Numbered from the stretch's first letter, positions 50,244 through 59,305 are shown. The stretch: DNA of 64,000 nucleotides from CG1-02-35-72 sp045046885 (GCA_045046885.1 JASFYX010000009.1:90873-154872); one strand, 5' to 3'. Program-made: numbers and translations. The notes: generated from the letters alone by a model not told the origin.

Positions 50244-51200
50244 ATGGATTTATTAGAAAAAGCCAAAGAAAATACACGTCAAAAACAACACAATGACGCT
50301 CCTATTTATATAAAGCTTATAAGTTTATTGTCGGTTGTTAGAGGCTATAATATTTTGGTAATTGTCTTGGCTCAATATCTAGCAGCCATTTTTATTTTTG
50401 CGCCCAAATTGCCTCTAAAAGCTGTAGTTTTAAATGTACAATTATACTTAATAGTGTTAGCTTCTACTTGCGTTATAGCTTCTGGTTATATTATAAATAA
50501 TTTTTACGATGTTAAAAAAGATTTGATTAATCGACCAGAAAAACATAAACTCGACAGTATCGTTAGTCAGAAATTAAAATTACAACTCTATTTTTTATTA
50601 AATTTTTTAGGCGTCATCTTTGGATTTTTAGTATCGTGGCGTGCCGCTTTATTTTTTGCGGTCTATATATTTGGTATCTGGTTTTATTCTCATAAGCTAA
50701 ATAAATATCCACTAATCGGATTATTTTCTGCTGTTGTATTGACTATTTTACCATTTTTTGCGGTGTTTGTGTACTATAAAAACTTCTCGACAATCATTTT
50801 TACCCACGCCAGTTTTTTATTTTTTATTTTAACCATTAGAGAACTTATAAAAGATTTAGAAAATATAAAGGGAGATGTCGTTCAAAATTATATATCAATC
50901 CCCATAAAATACGGCGAACATTTTACCAAAATACTCATCACCATTATTGTATTAATGACCTTAGATCCCATTTATTTTTTATGGAAATATCCCGAAATAG
51001 GCGCTATGAAATTTTACTTTTATTTTGCAGGATTAATCCTGACTCTTTTTACAGTCAAATTATGGCGCGTCACGACTTATAAAAATTACATTCAGTTGCA
51101 CATATTACTTAAAATACTCATAGTATTAGGTGTTTTTAGCTTGGCGCTGATAGATACATCTGTTATCATAAAACGATTGATTAACCCGCTAATAAATTAA
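50244..51200 (+). CDS. UbiA-family prenyltransferase (geranylgeranylglycerol-phosphate geranylgeranyltransferase-like)
   Basis: 318 residues with about eight membrane helices. First Asp-rich motif NNFYDVKKDLINRPEKH (NDxxD-like), second region REIIKDLENIKGD-like (RELIKDLENIKGDVVQNY). UbiA enzymes transfer isoprenoid chains to aromatic or glycerol-phosphate acceptors. The annotation as GGGP transferase is by analogy with Flavobacteriia; the acceptor is not certain. It follows mevalonate kinase by 32 bases, so isoprenoid supply and use are adjacent. Confidence 0.85.
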   Translation: MDLLEKAKENTRQKQHNDAPIYIKLISLLSVVRGYNILVIVLAQYLAAIFIFAPKLPLKAVVLNVQLYLIVLASTCVIASGYIINNFYDVKKDLINRPEKHKLDSIVSQKLKLQLYFLLNFLGVIFGFLVSWRAALFFAVYIFGIWFYSHKLNKYPLIGLFSAVVLTILPFFAVFVYYKNFSTIIFTHASFLFFILTIRELIKDLENIKGDVVQNYISIPIKYGEHFTKILITIIVLMTLDPIYFLWKYPEIGAMKFYFYFAGLILTLFTVKLWRVTTYKNYIQLHILLKILIVLGVFSLALIDTSVIIKRLINPLIN

Positions 51201-51233
51201 AGACATAAGTGTTTTTATTCTAATTAAATAGCC

Positions 51234-51241
51234 TATTTTTG
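51234..51241 (+). promoter_or_regulatory. -7 box of rluB (TATTTTTG)
   Basis: TATTTTTG, 17 bases before the ATG at 51259. Confidence 0.5.
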
Positions 51242-51258
51242 CCCAAAATTTAAAAATA

Positions 51259-52098
51259 ATGACTTCAAAATTCTCGTCGAGAGGACGACAAGCTTCTAAC
51301 AAGCCCACCTCTTCAAATGCTAAAAAACCTTTTAAAAAAGGCCGAAAAAAAACATATACCAAACCACAAACTTCTAAAGCCAGCACTTCAGAAGGTATTC
51401 GTTTAAACAAATACATTGCTAATGCGGGCATCTGTTCACGTCGTGAAGCCGATGTTTTTATAGCAGCCGGTAACGCTCAAGTTAACGATAAAACCGTTAC
51501 AGAAATGGGTTATAAAGTTCTAGCTAATGATGTTGTAAAGTTCGATGGCGCTGTTATAAGTCCAGAATCTAAGCGCTATTTACTACTCAATAAACCTAAA
51601 AATTACATCACCACTATGGATGATGAACGCGGCCGTAAGACGGTTATGGAACTCGTGGCTCATGCAGCTCCAGAGCGTTTGTATCCCGTAGGAAGATTAG
51701 ACAGAAATACAACAGGTTTATTGTTGTTTACCAATGATGGTGAACTGACCAAAAAATTAACCCATCCCAAGTACAACGTCAAAAAATTGTACCACGCCTC
51801 TCTCGATAAAAAATTAAAATTAGCCGATTTGCAAAAAATAGCTGCCAATTTTACCTTAGAAGGCAAAATGGTTTTTGTTGATGATATTAGTTATATAACC
51901 AACGAACCTAAAACAGAAGTTGGTATTCAAATCCACTCGGGGCGTAACAGAATTGTACGTAAAATATTCGAACATTTTGGCTACAAAGTTGTAAAGTTAG
52001 ACCGTGTGGTTTTTGCCGAATTAACTAAAAAGAATTTACCTAGAGGACGTTTTCGCATGTTAACAAACCAAGAGGTTATCAATTTAAAAATGCTTTAA
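51259..52098 (+). CDS. rluB: 23S rRNA pseudouridine synthase, RluB/RsuA family
   Basis: 279 residues. A basic, disordered N-terminal extension (about 1-45, Lys/Ser/Thr rich), an S4 RNA-binding domain (IRLNKYIANAGICSRREADVFI), then the catalytic core with VGRLDRNTTGLLLFTNDGEL holding the catalytic aspartate. It isomerises a uridine in 23S rRNA (site 2605 in E. coli RluB, but RluF/RsuA specificity cannot be excluded). Confidence 0.9.
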   Translation: MTSKFSSRGRQASNKPTSSNAKKPFKKGRKKTYTKPQTSKASTSEGIRLNKYIANAGICSRREADVFIAAGNAQVNDKTVTEMGYKVLANDVVKFDGAVISPESKRYLLLNKPKNYITTMDDERGRKTVMELVAHAAPERLYPVGRLDRNTTGLLLFTNDGELTKKLTHPKYNVKKLYHASLDKKLKLADLQKIAANFTLEGKMVFVDDISYITNEPKTEVGIQIHSGRNRIVRKIFEHFGYKVVKLDRVVFAELTKKNLPRGRFRMLTNQEVINLKML

Positions 52099-52120
52099 AG
52101 TTTACTAAACTTTTGAAAGG

Positions 52121-52216
52121 ATTGTTATTCTGAACGCAGTGAAGAATCTCTTTTATTTTTGATGATTCTATTTGAGATTCTTCGTCGCCTAAAAAAAACT
52201 CTCTCGGAATGACAAT
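52121..52216. repeat. Intergenic inverted-repeat element
   Basis: Outer arms ATTGTTATTCTGA (52121-52133) and TCGGAATGACAAT (52204-52216) match at 11 of 13 positions in inverted orientation; inner arms GAAGAATCTC (52141-52150) and GAGATTCTTC (52174-52183) are exact. It resembles the TCATTCTGAAC...GAAGAATCTC palindromes scattered between genes of many Bacteroidota. It lies between rluB and the convergent lpxH-like gene. Confidence 0.75.
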
Positions 52217-52279
52217 ATCATTCTGCCTGACCGACCTTCCTTATTGGGAATGCGTGAGGGTTTTCTCTTTAAATAAATA

Positions 52280-53023
52280 TTAGAAGTTCTTCAAACTAAG
52301 CTTATCGTCCTCAAAAACAGCATAAGTAAAATGACTGACCCAATCGCCTAAATTAATGTAAGTACTCTTATTGTTTAGGGCTATTTCCATAGGGAGATGC
52401 CGGTGTCCAAAAACAAAATAATCGTAGTGTTGTTTTGCTAATTTTGTTTTGGCATATTGCACCAACCATTCTTGGTCTTTACCCAGAAAAACAACATCTT
52501 CTTCACCTGAAATAAGTTTGTTTTGAGTCGATAGATATTGTCCAAGGCGCACACCTAAATCGGGATGCAACCATCTAAATAACCATTTAGAAAACGGATT
52601 AGTAAAGACTTTTTTCATACGTTTATAGCCCTTATCGCCAGGGCCTAAACCGTCACCGTGACCGATATAGAATTTCTTATCGTCAAATGTGAAAATCTGA
52701 GGTTTAAAATACACAGGAATGTTGAGTTCTTTTTCAAAATAATCGCGCATCCATAAATCGTGGTTGCCTACAAAAAAATGAATTTTGATACCCGCATCAC
52801 GCAATTCGGCCAATTTACCCAACACACGTACAAATCCTTTAGGGACAACATTTCTGTACTCAAACCAAAAATCGAATAAATCGCCCAACAAAAACAGCGT
52901 ATCGGCATCTTTTTTTACGGTGTCGAGCCAAGAAATAAATTTAGCTTCGCGCACCTTACTTTTTTCGGGAGTTGGGGCGCCAAAATGTTGGTCGGATGCA
53001 AAATATATTTTTGTTTTGGCCAT
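52280..53023 (-). CDS. lpxH: UDP-2,3-diacylglucosamine diphosphatase-type metallophosphoesterase (LpxH-like)
   Basis: 247 residues from ATG 53023, one base after the QueD stop; a longer frame starts inside queD. Calcineurin-like motifs in order: ASDQHFGAP (DxH), LLGDLFDFW (GDxxD), VGNHDLWM (GNHD), IGHGDGLGPGD and FGHRHLP. It hydrolyses UDP-2,3-diacylglucosamine in lipid A synthesis. Length is typical. Confidence 0.9.
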   Translation of the reverse strand: MAKTKIYFASDQHFGAPTPEKSKVREAKFISWLDTVKKDADTLFLLGDLFDFWFEYRNVVPKGFVRVLGKLAELRDAGIKIHFFVGNHDLWMRDYFEKELNIPVYFKPQIFTFDDKKFYIGHGDGLGPGDKGYKRMKKVFTNPFSKWLFRWLHPDLGVRLGQYLSTQNKLISGEEDVVFLGKDQEWLVQYAKTKLAKQHYDYFVFGHRHLPMEIALNNKSTYINLGDWVSHFTYAVFEDDKLSLKNF

Positions 53024-53024
53024 A

Positions 53025-53477
53025 TTATTTATTGTCTGAGGCAAACCATTCGGCAAACGAATTGGCTGTTTCGTATAATTTTAAAGAGTGAAGCGTGACA
53101 TTTTTTGGAAGCCCTTTTTTAAGTTTTTTGGCAAAATCTATCAGCATATTTTCGCTTGTGGGTTGGTAATCTACCAAGACAATTTTATGGGCGTGTGCTT
53201 CCAATGTTTCGGCCAGTTTAATATGCGGCGATTGGCGGTTTAAAACCGTAGCGTGGTCAAAAACAGCTACAATTTCGTTATTGACAAGCCTTTTTAAATC
53301 GCTAAAATCCATAACCATACCATTTTTAATATGCGCAGTATCGTCAATAGGTTTTCCTAAAACACAGACCGATAATTTATAACTGTGCCCGTGTATATTT
53401 TTACATTTACCATCGTAACCGTACAAGGCATGTGCCGCTTCGAAGTCAAAATTTTTGGTGATTCTTATAAAGCTCAT
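53025..53477 (-). CDS. queD: 6-carboxytetrahydropterin synthase-like protein
   Basis: 150 residues from ATG 53477. Zinc histidines in FEAAHALYG and NIHGHSYKL, catalytic Cys in GKCKNIHGHSY and the conserved HATVLN. Family roles are queuosine synthesis (QueD) or tetrahydrobiopterin synthesis; the CxxxHGH layout favours the QueD type. A TATCTTTG box lies 24 bases upstream. Same strand as lpxH, one-base gap. Confidence 0.88.
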   Translation of the reverse strand: MSFIRITKNFDFEAAHALYGYDGKCKNIHGHSYKLSVCVLGKPIDDTAHIKNGMVMDFSDLKRLVNNEIVAVFDHATVLNRQSPHIKLAETLEAHAHKIVLVDYQPTSENMLIDFAKKLKKGLPKNVTLHSLKLYETANSFAEWFASDNK

Positions 53478-53500
53478 AGGTTTTCGCAAATTTGTAAGAG

Positions 53501-53508
53501 CAAAGATA
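53501..53508 (-). promoter_or_regulatory. -7 box of queD (TATCTTTG)
   Basis: Minus strand TATCTTTG, 23 bases before the ATG at 53477. Confidence 0.55.
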
Positions 53509-53525
53509 CTTAATTGGTTTTTATA

Positions 53526-54719
53526 TTAGATAATCTTTAGCGCTTTGCCCACTTTGATAAAGGCTGCAATGGCTTTATCTAAATGTTCTTGCGTATGCGC
53601 CGCCGATAATTGTACACGAATCCGTGCTTTACCTTTTGGCACAACAGGGAAGAAAAAGCCTATAACATAAATACCTTCTTCTAAAAGTTTATTAGCCATA
53701 GTTTGAGCCAGTTTGGCATCGTAAAGCATAACAGGAACAATAGCCGCATCGGCACCCACTAAATCGAATCCAGCCGCAGCCATTTGTTTTCTAAAATAGG
53801 TAGCGTTGTATTCCAATTTATCGCGTAATGATGTATCATCAGAAATCATCTCAAATACCTTAAGCGATGCACCTACAATAGCAGGAGATAGAGAATTTGA
53901 AAATAAATAAGGACGTGAACGTTGGCGTAAAATATCGATTATTTCTTTTTTACCTGTGGTATAACCGCCCATAGCACCACCTAGGGCTTTACCAAGCGTT
54001 CCTGTAATAATATCTACACGCCCCATCACATTTTTTAACTCTAAAGTGCCACGTCCTGTTTTACCTATAAACCCTGCGGCGTGGCATTCATCTACCATAA
54101 CTAGAGCGTCATATTTATCGGCCAAATCGCAGATTTTATCGAGTTGGGCTATTACGCCATCCATAGAAAAAACACCATCGGTAACAATAATTTTAAAACG
54201 ATGATTTTTTGCGTTAGCCGTGATGAGTTGTTGCTCTAAATCGGCCATATCATTATTTTGGTAACGATAACGTGCCGCTTTACACAAGCGCACGCCGTCT
54301 ATAATAGATGCATGGTTTAAGCTGTCTGAAATAATACAGTCTTCGGCGCCCAGAAGTGGTTCAAAAACACCGCCGTTGGCATCAAAAGCGGCGGCGTATA
54401 AAATGGTGTCTTCTGTTTGATAGAAATCGGCTATTTTTTGTTCTAATTTTTTATGAATGTCTTGTGTCCCGCAAATAAAACGTACCGAAGACATACCATA
54501 ACCGTGCGTAGCCATAGCGTCTTTTGCCGCTTGAATCACTTCCTTATTATTAGATAAACCTAAATAGTTATTGGCACAAAAATTAATAACTTCATCACCC
54601 GATTCAAGTTTTATAACTGCACTTTGCGATGAGGCAATAATACGCTCGGATTTATACAAGCCTGCTTCTTTTATATTTTTTATTTCGTTTTGTAAATGGG
54701 TTTTTATAGCACTGTACAT
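53526..54719 (-). CDS. kbl: Glycine C-acetyltransferase (2-amino-3-ketobutyrate CoA ligase)
   Basis: 397 residues, alpha-oxoamine synthase family. It cleaves 2-amino-3-ketobutyrate with CoA to glycine and acetyl-CoA in threonine breakdown. Seen are [57 protein letters not shown], and the PLP lysine in [14 protein letters not shown]. Full length and standard. Threonine dehydrogenase is not in the window. Confidence 0.94.
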   Translation of the reverse strand: MYSAIKTHLQNEIKNIKEAGLYKSERIIASSQSAVIKLESGDEVINFCANNYLGLSNNKEVIQAAKDAMATHGYGMSSVRFICGTQDIHKKLEQKIADFYQTEDTILYAAAFDANGGVFEPLLGAEDCIISDSLNHASIIDGVRLCKAARYRYQNNDMADLEQQLITANAKNHRFKIIVTDGVFSMDGVIAQLDKICDLADKYDALVMVDECHAAGFIGKTGRGTLELKNVMGRVDIITGTLGKALGGAMGGYTTGKKEIIDILRQRSRPYLFSNSLSPAIVGASLKVFEMISDDTSLRDKLEYNATYFRKQMAAAGFDLVGADAAIVPVMLYDAKLAQTMANKLLEEGIYVIGFFFPVVPKGKARIRVQLSAAHTQEHLDKAIAAFIKVGKALKII

Positions 54720-54735
54720 AATGATAAGTTTTATA

Positions 54736-54743
54736 CAAAAGTA
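54736..54743 (-). promoter_or_regulatory. -7 box of kbl (TACTTTTG)
   Basis: Minus strand TACTTTTG, 16 bases before the kbl ATG at 54719. Confidence 0.5.
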
Positions 54744-54788
54744 ATAAATCTATCAGCTTAAGAGTATTTAAAACTATTGAAATTACTT

Positions 54789-54796
54789 TACTTTTG
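54789..54796 (+). promoter_or_regulatory. -7 box of the 117-aa gene (TACTTTTG)
   Basis: TACTTTTG, 16 bases before ATG 54813. It excludes the start at 54777 for the longer frame. Confidence 0.5.
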
Positions 54797-54812
54797 TGTT
54801 TTATTCCACTGT

Positions 54813-55166
54813 ATGTCTAGAGATTTAAAATTAAAACAAGAATACGAACAAGTGAGAGCCTTAATCGCCCAAAAATTTACCGAAGGTGAACTGCCCGATT
54901 TAGATGCCATTATCTATTTGGTAGGCGTTCAAGAACTGGGGCAAGGCTATAAAAAATTTAAAAAAGACGACAATGTTAATTTAATGCACATTGCCATTTG
55001 TAAATTGTTAGAACCTTTGGGTTTTTATGAATTCGATTTTTTTGACAAAGACGGTTGGCCACATTATAAAGTCAAAGAAGAACTCCCCTTTTTAAAACCC
55101 GGCGAACAAAGTTTGTTGATGAAAGAAGCTGTGGTGTATTATTTTAAGGAAAGCAGACTGATTTGA
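54813..55166 (+). CDS. Conserved-type hypothetical protein
   Basis: 117 residues from ATG 54813 (MSRDLKLKQEYEQVRALIAQ). Soluble, alpha/beta, no motif recognised; AIIYLVGVQELGQGYKKF and FYEFDFFDKDGWPHYKV are the most ordered segments. I recall similar proteins in Flavobacteriaceae near kbl or dprA but no function. The longer start at 54777 precedes the promoter box and is rejected. Confidence 0.7.
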   Translation: MSRDLKLKQEYEQVRALIAQKFTEGELPDLDAIIYLVGVQELGQGYKKFKKDDNVNLMHIAICKLLEPLGFYEFDFFDKDGWPHYKVKEELPFLKPGEQSLLMKEAVVYYFKESRLI

Positions 55167-55171
55167 GAAGA

Positions 55172-55260
55172 CGGAAGTCGGGAGTTGGAAGACCGAAGTC
55201 TGAAGCGCGGAACTCGGAGAAGTATTCTGTGTTTAGTAGCAGTGAGCAGATTTGAAGATG
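55172..55260. repeat. Degenerate GAAGACGGAAGTC-type repeats
   Basis: The stretch contains GAAGACGGAAGTC and GAAGACCGAAGTC plus further GAA(G/C)-rich copies, between the 117-aa gene and dprA. Purine-rich and non-coding. Confidence 0.45.
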
Positions 55261-55300
55261 AGTTGATTTGAAAATGGCTTAAAGTTTTAAATTTCAAAAA

Positions 55301-55342
55301 ACATTTAACGTATAACATTTAACATATAACATTTAACGTATA
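55301..55342. repeat. Tandem repeat ACATTTAACRTATA x3
   Basis: Three 14-base copies (55301, 55315 and 55329), the middle one with A instead of G, directly downstream of the dprA stop. Confidence 0.9.
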
Positions 55343-55347
55343 ACAAT

Positions 55348-56448
55348 CTACACAACCTTATAAATCTTTCCCGGCAATGGCTGTACCAAACCGCTCATTT
55401 CTAAATTAAATAAGATGGTTACCGCTTTATGGATGGGAGTATTACAATGCAAGGCTATTTGGTCGAGCTGTTGTTTGCCGTTTTCGTTTAAAAAATTGTA
55501 AATCGGTTTTTCTTCGGATTTGAGTTGTACAAACAGCTTTTTTTGAATGGTTTTAGCTTCGGTTTCTTCTTCCCAATTGAGCAAATAACGCAAATCGACC
55601 ACCGAATTAAACAGTGCTGCCCGATTGGTTTTTATCAGATTGTTACAGCCTTTGCTAAAATTGTCTGTCAATTTGCCCGGTACGGCAAAGACATCACGGT
55701 TATACGAATTGGCTATTTCGGCCGTAATTAAGGAACCGCCTTTGTTAGCCGATTCTATTACGATAGTGGCTTCAGAAAGCCCTGCAATGATGCGGTTACG
55801 TTTGACGAAATTTTCACGTTCGGGCGTGGTTTGCGACCAAAACTCGGTAAACAAACCGCCGTTTTCTAATATTTTAGCAACTGTATTTTTATGGACAGCC
55901 GGATAGATTCTGTCTAGACCGTGTGCCAAAACTGCTACGGTTTGCAAATTGTGTTTCACCGCTAATTTGTGTGCAAAAATATCGACACCATAGGCCAAAC
56001 CACTTACAATAACAGGATCAAAAGGTACTAAATCTGCAATTAATTTTTCTAAAATCTCTTTGCCGTAGCCAGTAATGTTACGTGTCCCTACTATGCTGAT
56101 AATCTTTTTGTTTTGCAGGTCTATTGTACCGTCATAAAACAAAATTACAGGCGCATCGGAGCAGTGTTTGAGTTTGTCGGGATAAGTGTCGTCGGTAATT
56201 AAATGATAGCTGATATTGTTCTTTAAAATGAAATTGATTTCTTTTTCGGCGGCCTTAAAAAGTGTTTTAGATTTTAATCCTTTAAGTACAAAATTACCAA
56301 TACCGTCAATTTTTGACAGATGTGCATGCTTCTCTTTAAAGACAGCTTTGGCATTTCCACAATGTACAATGAGTTTTTTGGCATTTACAGCGCCAACGCC
56401 TTCGGCTTTTTGGAGCGCTAAGTAGTAAAGCAATTCATTATCAGACAT
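55348..56448 (-). CDS. dprA: DNA-processing protein DprA
   Basis: 366 residues. DprA loads RecA on incoming single-stranded DNA in natural transformation. N-terminal SAM/HhH-like region, Rossmann core with ISIVGTRNITGYGKEI, VSGLAYGVDIFAHKLAV and RNRIIAGLSEATIVIES...GGSLITA, and a C-terminal winged-helix (about 300-366). Full length. ComEC, at the right edge of the window, is the DNA channel partner. Confidence 0.94.
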   Translation of the reverse strand: MSDNELLYYLALQKAEGVGAVNAKKLIVHCGNAKAVFKEKHAHLSKIDGIGNFVLKGLKSKTLFKAAEKEINFILKNNISYHLITDDTYPDKLKHCSDAPVILFYDGTIDLQNKKIISIVGTRNITGYGKEILEKLIADLVPFDPVIVSGLAYGVDIFAHKLAVKHNLQTVAVLAHGLDRIYPAVHKNTVAKILENGGLFTEFWSQTTPERENFVKRNRIIAGLSEATIVIESANKGGSLITAEIANSYNRDVFAVPGKLTDNFSKGCNNLIKTNRAALFNSVVDLRYLLNWEEETEAKTIQKKLFVQLKSEEKPIYNFLNENGKQQLDQIALHCNTPIHKAVTILFNLEMSGLVQPLPGKIYKVV

Positions 56449-56528
56449 AAAAAAGTATAAAAGCTCTAAGATAAAAATAAATGTTAATAAAAAAGCAAGA
56501 GTAGCTTTAAAAATTACGACTTATTTTC

Positions 56529-56536
56529 TACATTTG
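56529..56536 (+). promoter_or_regulatory. -7 box of the HU/SPOR gene (TACATTTG)
   Basis: TACATTTG, 6 bases before ATG 56543; the TTG at 56534 that opens the longer frame is part of the box. Confidence 0.6.
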
Positions 56537-56542
56537 TTTTTG

Positions 56543-57436
56543 ATGAAACTCGAACAACTTATAAGCGATTTACTCTACCGATACGAATGTGTTGTAGTGC
56601 CCGATTTTGGCGCTTTTGTAAGCAATTATAAGTCTACTGTTTTTAACGAAAAAAACAATATGTTTTATCCTCCAAGTAAAGCTATATCGTTTAATGTTAA
56701 TATTTTACATAACGATGCTTTGTTGGCTAATGCTGTATCAAGTGCCGTAGAATGTCCCTATAACGACGCACTTAAAAAGATTAAAAAGACGGTTAAAAAT
56801 TGGCAAGCGGAATTACACAATAACAAGAGTTTAGAACTCGATAAAATAGGCGGTTTTACCCTAAACAGTCAGAATAAACTCGTTTTTGAACCGCTTAATA
56901 CTGTAAATTACCTTACCGATTCTTATGGATTGAATGCTTTGATAGCGTCGCAAGTAGAAAGACAAGAAAGTGTATTAAAATCTACAGGTACTTATGTGCG
57001 TCCTTATTTAAAATATGCTGCCGTGTTTGTTTTAGGACTTTCGACTATTGGTTTTGGCAATCGTTTTTATCAGCAGTATAAAATAAATCAGCAGATTGAA
57101 TTTTCGCAACAGCAACAGCAAAAACTACAAAATAGAATACAATCGGCTACTTTTAAAATCAGCAATCCGCTGCCTAGCATCACTTTAAAAAGTGCTCCTA
57201 TAACACATAATTTTCATGTGGTGGCTGGCGCTTTTAGAGAGCCATTAAATGCACAACACAAATTAAAGCAACTTAAAGCCAAAGGTTTTGATGCTGCGAT
57301 AATTGGTAAAAACAAATGGCAATTAACCCAAGTGGTTTTTGGCAGTTATACCACTAAAAATGACGCCATACAAGCCTTGCGAAAAGTGCGTGCTACCGAA
57401 GACAATACCGCTTGGTTATTGGTAGAAAAACATTAA
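56543..57436 (+). CDS. HU-CCDC81-like and SPOR domain membrane protein
   Basis: 297 residues. Residues about 1-130 match the bacterial HU-CCDC81 domains (MKLEQLISDLLYRYECVVVPDFGAFV; LHNNKSLELDKIGGFTL), then a membrane helix near 155-172, a Gln-rich helix (QQQQQKLQNRIQ) and a C-terminal SPOR domain (about 220-297, FHVVAGAFREPLNAQHKLKQL), which binds denuded peptidoglycan at the division site. A cytoplasmic DNA-binding-like fold is thus joined to a cell-wall-binding domain. Divergent from dprA. Confidence 0.85.
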   Translation: MKLEQLISDLLYRYECVVVPDFGAFVSNYKSTVFNEKNNMFYPPSKAISFNVNILHNDALLANAVSSAVECPYNDALKKIKKTVKNWQAELHNNKSLELDKIGGFTLNSQNKLVFEPLNTVNYLTDSYGLNALIASQVERQESVLKSTGTYVRPYLKYAAVFVLGLSTIGFGNRFYQQYKINQQIEFSQQQQQKLQNRIQSATFKISNPLPSITLKSAPITHNFHVVAGAFREPLNAQHKLKQLKAKGFDAAIIGKNKWQLTQVVFGSYTTKNDAIQALRKVRATEDNTAWLLVEKH

Positions 57437-57461
57437 AAAATAATACAAAAATTTATAAACC

Positions 57462-57566
57462 ACGTCATTGCGAATGAGGAACGATTGAAGCAATCTCTTT
57501 ATCAGTAAAAAGACTGCCACATCCCTTTTCTTCGATAATTATCGCAGAAGGGATTCGCAGAGACGA
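57462..57566. repeat. Intergenic inverted-repeat element
   Basis: ACGTCATTGCGAA (57463-57475) and TTCGCAGAGACGA (57554-57566) are inverted arms agreeing at about 11 of 13 positions, with an inner palindrome CGATAATTATCG (57533-57544). Similar in style to GTCATTGCGA elements of Bacteroidota. It is between the SPOR gene and the thioesterase. Confidence 0.65.
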
Positions 57567-57579
57567 CATTAATAATTTT

Positions 57580-58089
57580 ATGAAAGCAAAAACGCCTAAA
57601 GACTCATTAACCGTTTTAACAGATATGGTTTTGCCCGGCGAAACAAATCCGCTTGACAATTTATTTGGCGGCGAATTATTAGCCCGCATGGATCGTGCTT
57701 CGAGCATAGCCGCACAACGTCATTCTAGACGTATTGTGGTGACGGCTTCTGTAAATCATGTGCATTTTGCCAAAGCGGTTCCTGTTGGTAGCGTTGTAAC
57801 AATTCAGGCCAAAGTATCGCGTGTATTTACGTCGTCTATGGAAATTTATTTAGACGTGTGGATAGAAGACCGCGAAACAGGCAATCGTACAAAAGTTAAC
57901 GAAGCCATTTATACTTTTGTAGCTGTTGACCGCACAGGAAGGCCTGTTAAAATTCCTCAAATAATTCCAGAAACTAAATTAGAAAAAGAACGCTACGAAG
58001 GGGCGCTACGCCGTAAACAATTGAGTTTGGTTTTATCAGGACGTATGAAACCACAAGATGCTACAGAATTAAAGGCTTTGTTTGCTTAA
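57580..58089 (+). CDS. Acyl-CoA thioesterase (hotdog fold)
   Basis: 169 residues. Hotdog domain with DMVLPGETNPLDNLFGGELLARMDRASSIAA and VTASVNHVHFAKAVPVGSVV, the YciA/BFIT-type thioesterase pattern, plus a C-terminal helical extension (KERYEGALRRKQL). It hydrolyses acyl-CoA to free acid and CoA; chain length is unknown. Stop is 5 bases from the convergent EnvC-like gene. Confidence 0.88.
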   Translation: MKAKTPKDSLTVLTDMVLPGETNPLDNLFGGELLARMDRASSIAAQRHSRRIVVTASVNHVHFAKAVPVGSVVTIQAKVSRVFTSSMEIYLDVWIEDRETGNRTKVNEAIYTFVAVDRTGRPVKIPQIIPETKLEKERYEGALRRKQLSLVLSGRMKPQDATELKALFA

Positions 58090-58093
58090 AAAC

Positions 58094-59305
58094 TCACATC
58101 TTAAATAACCAATAAGAAGGATTTACAGTCTTTACTTCTTTATACAATACAAATGCCAAAATAGTTTTACCCGTACTGCTGTCGGTATGAACCGAACCTA
58201 TATTTTGTTTGGTTTCTACAGTTTGTCCTTTTGAAACAATGACGGTATCTAAGTTTTTATAAACACTTATATAATTACCGTGTTGGATAAGGACCGCTTT
58301 TTGGCCACCGGGAATAAGTTGAATAGCCAAAACTTTTCCTTTAAAAACACTACGTGCATAAGCCCCTTTTTCTGTCGCTATACGCACCCCATTACTCTGA
58401 ATGGTGATATTTTTAACCACAGGATGTGGTTGTGTACCATAACCCAATACAACTAAACCTTTTGCCACGGGCCAAGGGAGTTTGCCTTTGTTGGCTACAA
58501 AATCGGCAGCTAAAGCTTTAGCCTCAGCTGTTAATTTAAAAGCAGATCCTTTTTTATTTGAAGCGGCAATGGCGTCTCGGATAAGTTTTTCTATTTTTTT
58601 ATTAAGCACCCGCTCTTCTTTTTGTTTTTTACGGATAGCAGCAACGTATTTTTTTTCTCTGCGCTTTATTTTAGCGATGAGTTTCTTTTGGTTTTTCTTT
58701 TCGTCCTTAATGCTGTCTTGCTCTTTTTGCGTCTGAATAAGCAAAGTATCTTTTGACTGTTTTTTATACAGCAAATTGTTATTCAGATTTTTAAGTACTT
58801 GGGTTTGTTTGGCTATTTCAATACCTTGACGTTGGCGGTAAGCGGTATATTGTTTCATATACTTAAGCCTGTTATAAGCCTGAGTAAAATCTTTTGCCGA
58901 GAGTAAAAACAACAACCTATTTTCTTTAGACTTGGTTTTGTAAGCGGCCACAATCATCTTGGCATAATCGACTTTTAAAGCGGCTAGATTTTTTTCTAAA
59001 GAGGAAATTTGTTGCTCATTTGAAGTAATATCTTTAGCCAAAAGTATTGTTTCTTGGCTGATTGTGTTGATGAGTTTTTCGCGTGTTTTAATGCGTTTAT
59101 TCAGGTCGGTTACCTGTGCTAAAACCGATTTTTCTTTGGTTTTTGTACGGATTAAAAGCCTGTTTATCTGCCTAATTTCTTTTTTTAATTGATGGCGTTT
59201 GGCCTCTAATTCCTTTTTGGTTTGTGCGTTTAGATTTACAGAAACAAGTAAAAACACCCCTAATAATAAGCGGATTAAAAAAGTAGGATGTTTTGTAATG
59301 CCCAT
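58094..59305 (-). CDS. envC: EnvC-like murein hydrolase activator (M23/LytM family)
   Basis: 403 residues. Signal peptide ending in NLNAQ, a long coiled coil (about 30-265, very rich in Lys/Glu/Gln), then a C-terminal LytM domain (about 280-403). The HxxxD and HxH zinc ligands of active M23 enzymes are not evident (GYGTQPHPVVKN, IQHGNYISVYKNL), as in EnvC, which activates amidases without cutting itself. It shares the junction base with the DUF4292 gene, so it is probably in an operon with DUF4292, TPR and nucleotidyltransferase genes. Confidence 0.85.
   Translation of the reverse strand: MGITKHPTFLIRLLLGVFLLVSVNLNAQTKKELEAKRHQLKKEIRQINRLLIRTKTKEKSVLAQVTDLNKRIKTREKLINTISQETILLAKDITSNEQQISSLEKNLAALKVDYAKMIVAAYKTKSKENRLLFLLSAKDFTQAYNRLKYMKQYTAYRQRQGIEIAKQTQVLKNLNNNLLYKKQSKDTLLIQTQKEQDSIKDEKKNQKKLIAKIKRREKKYVAAIRKKQKEERVLNKKIEKLIRDAIAASNKKGSAFKLTAEAKALAADFVANKGKLPWPVAKGLVVLGYGTQPHPVVKNITIQSNGVRIATEKGAYARSVFKGKVLAIQLIPGGQKAVLIQHGNYISVYKNLDTVIVSKGQTVETKQNIGSVHTDSSTGKTILAFVLYKEVKTVNPSYWLFKM

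Noticed and set aside
55172..55342. Possible CRISPR-like array from the repeats before dprA
   Set aside because: The 14-base copies are directly adjacent with no spacers, and there are no cas genes.
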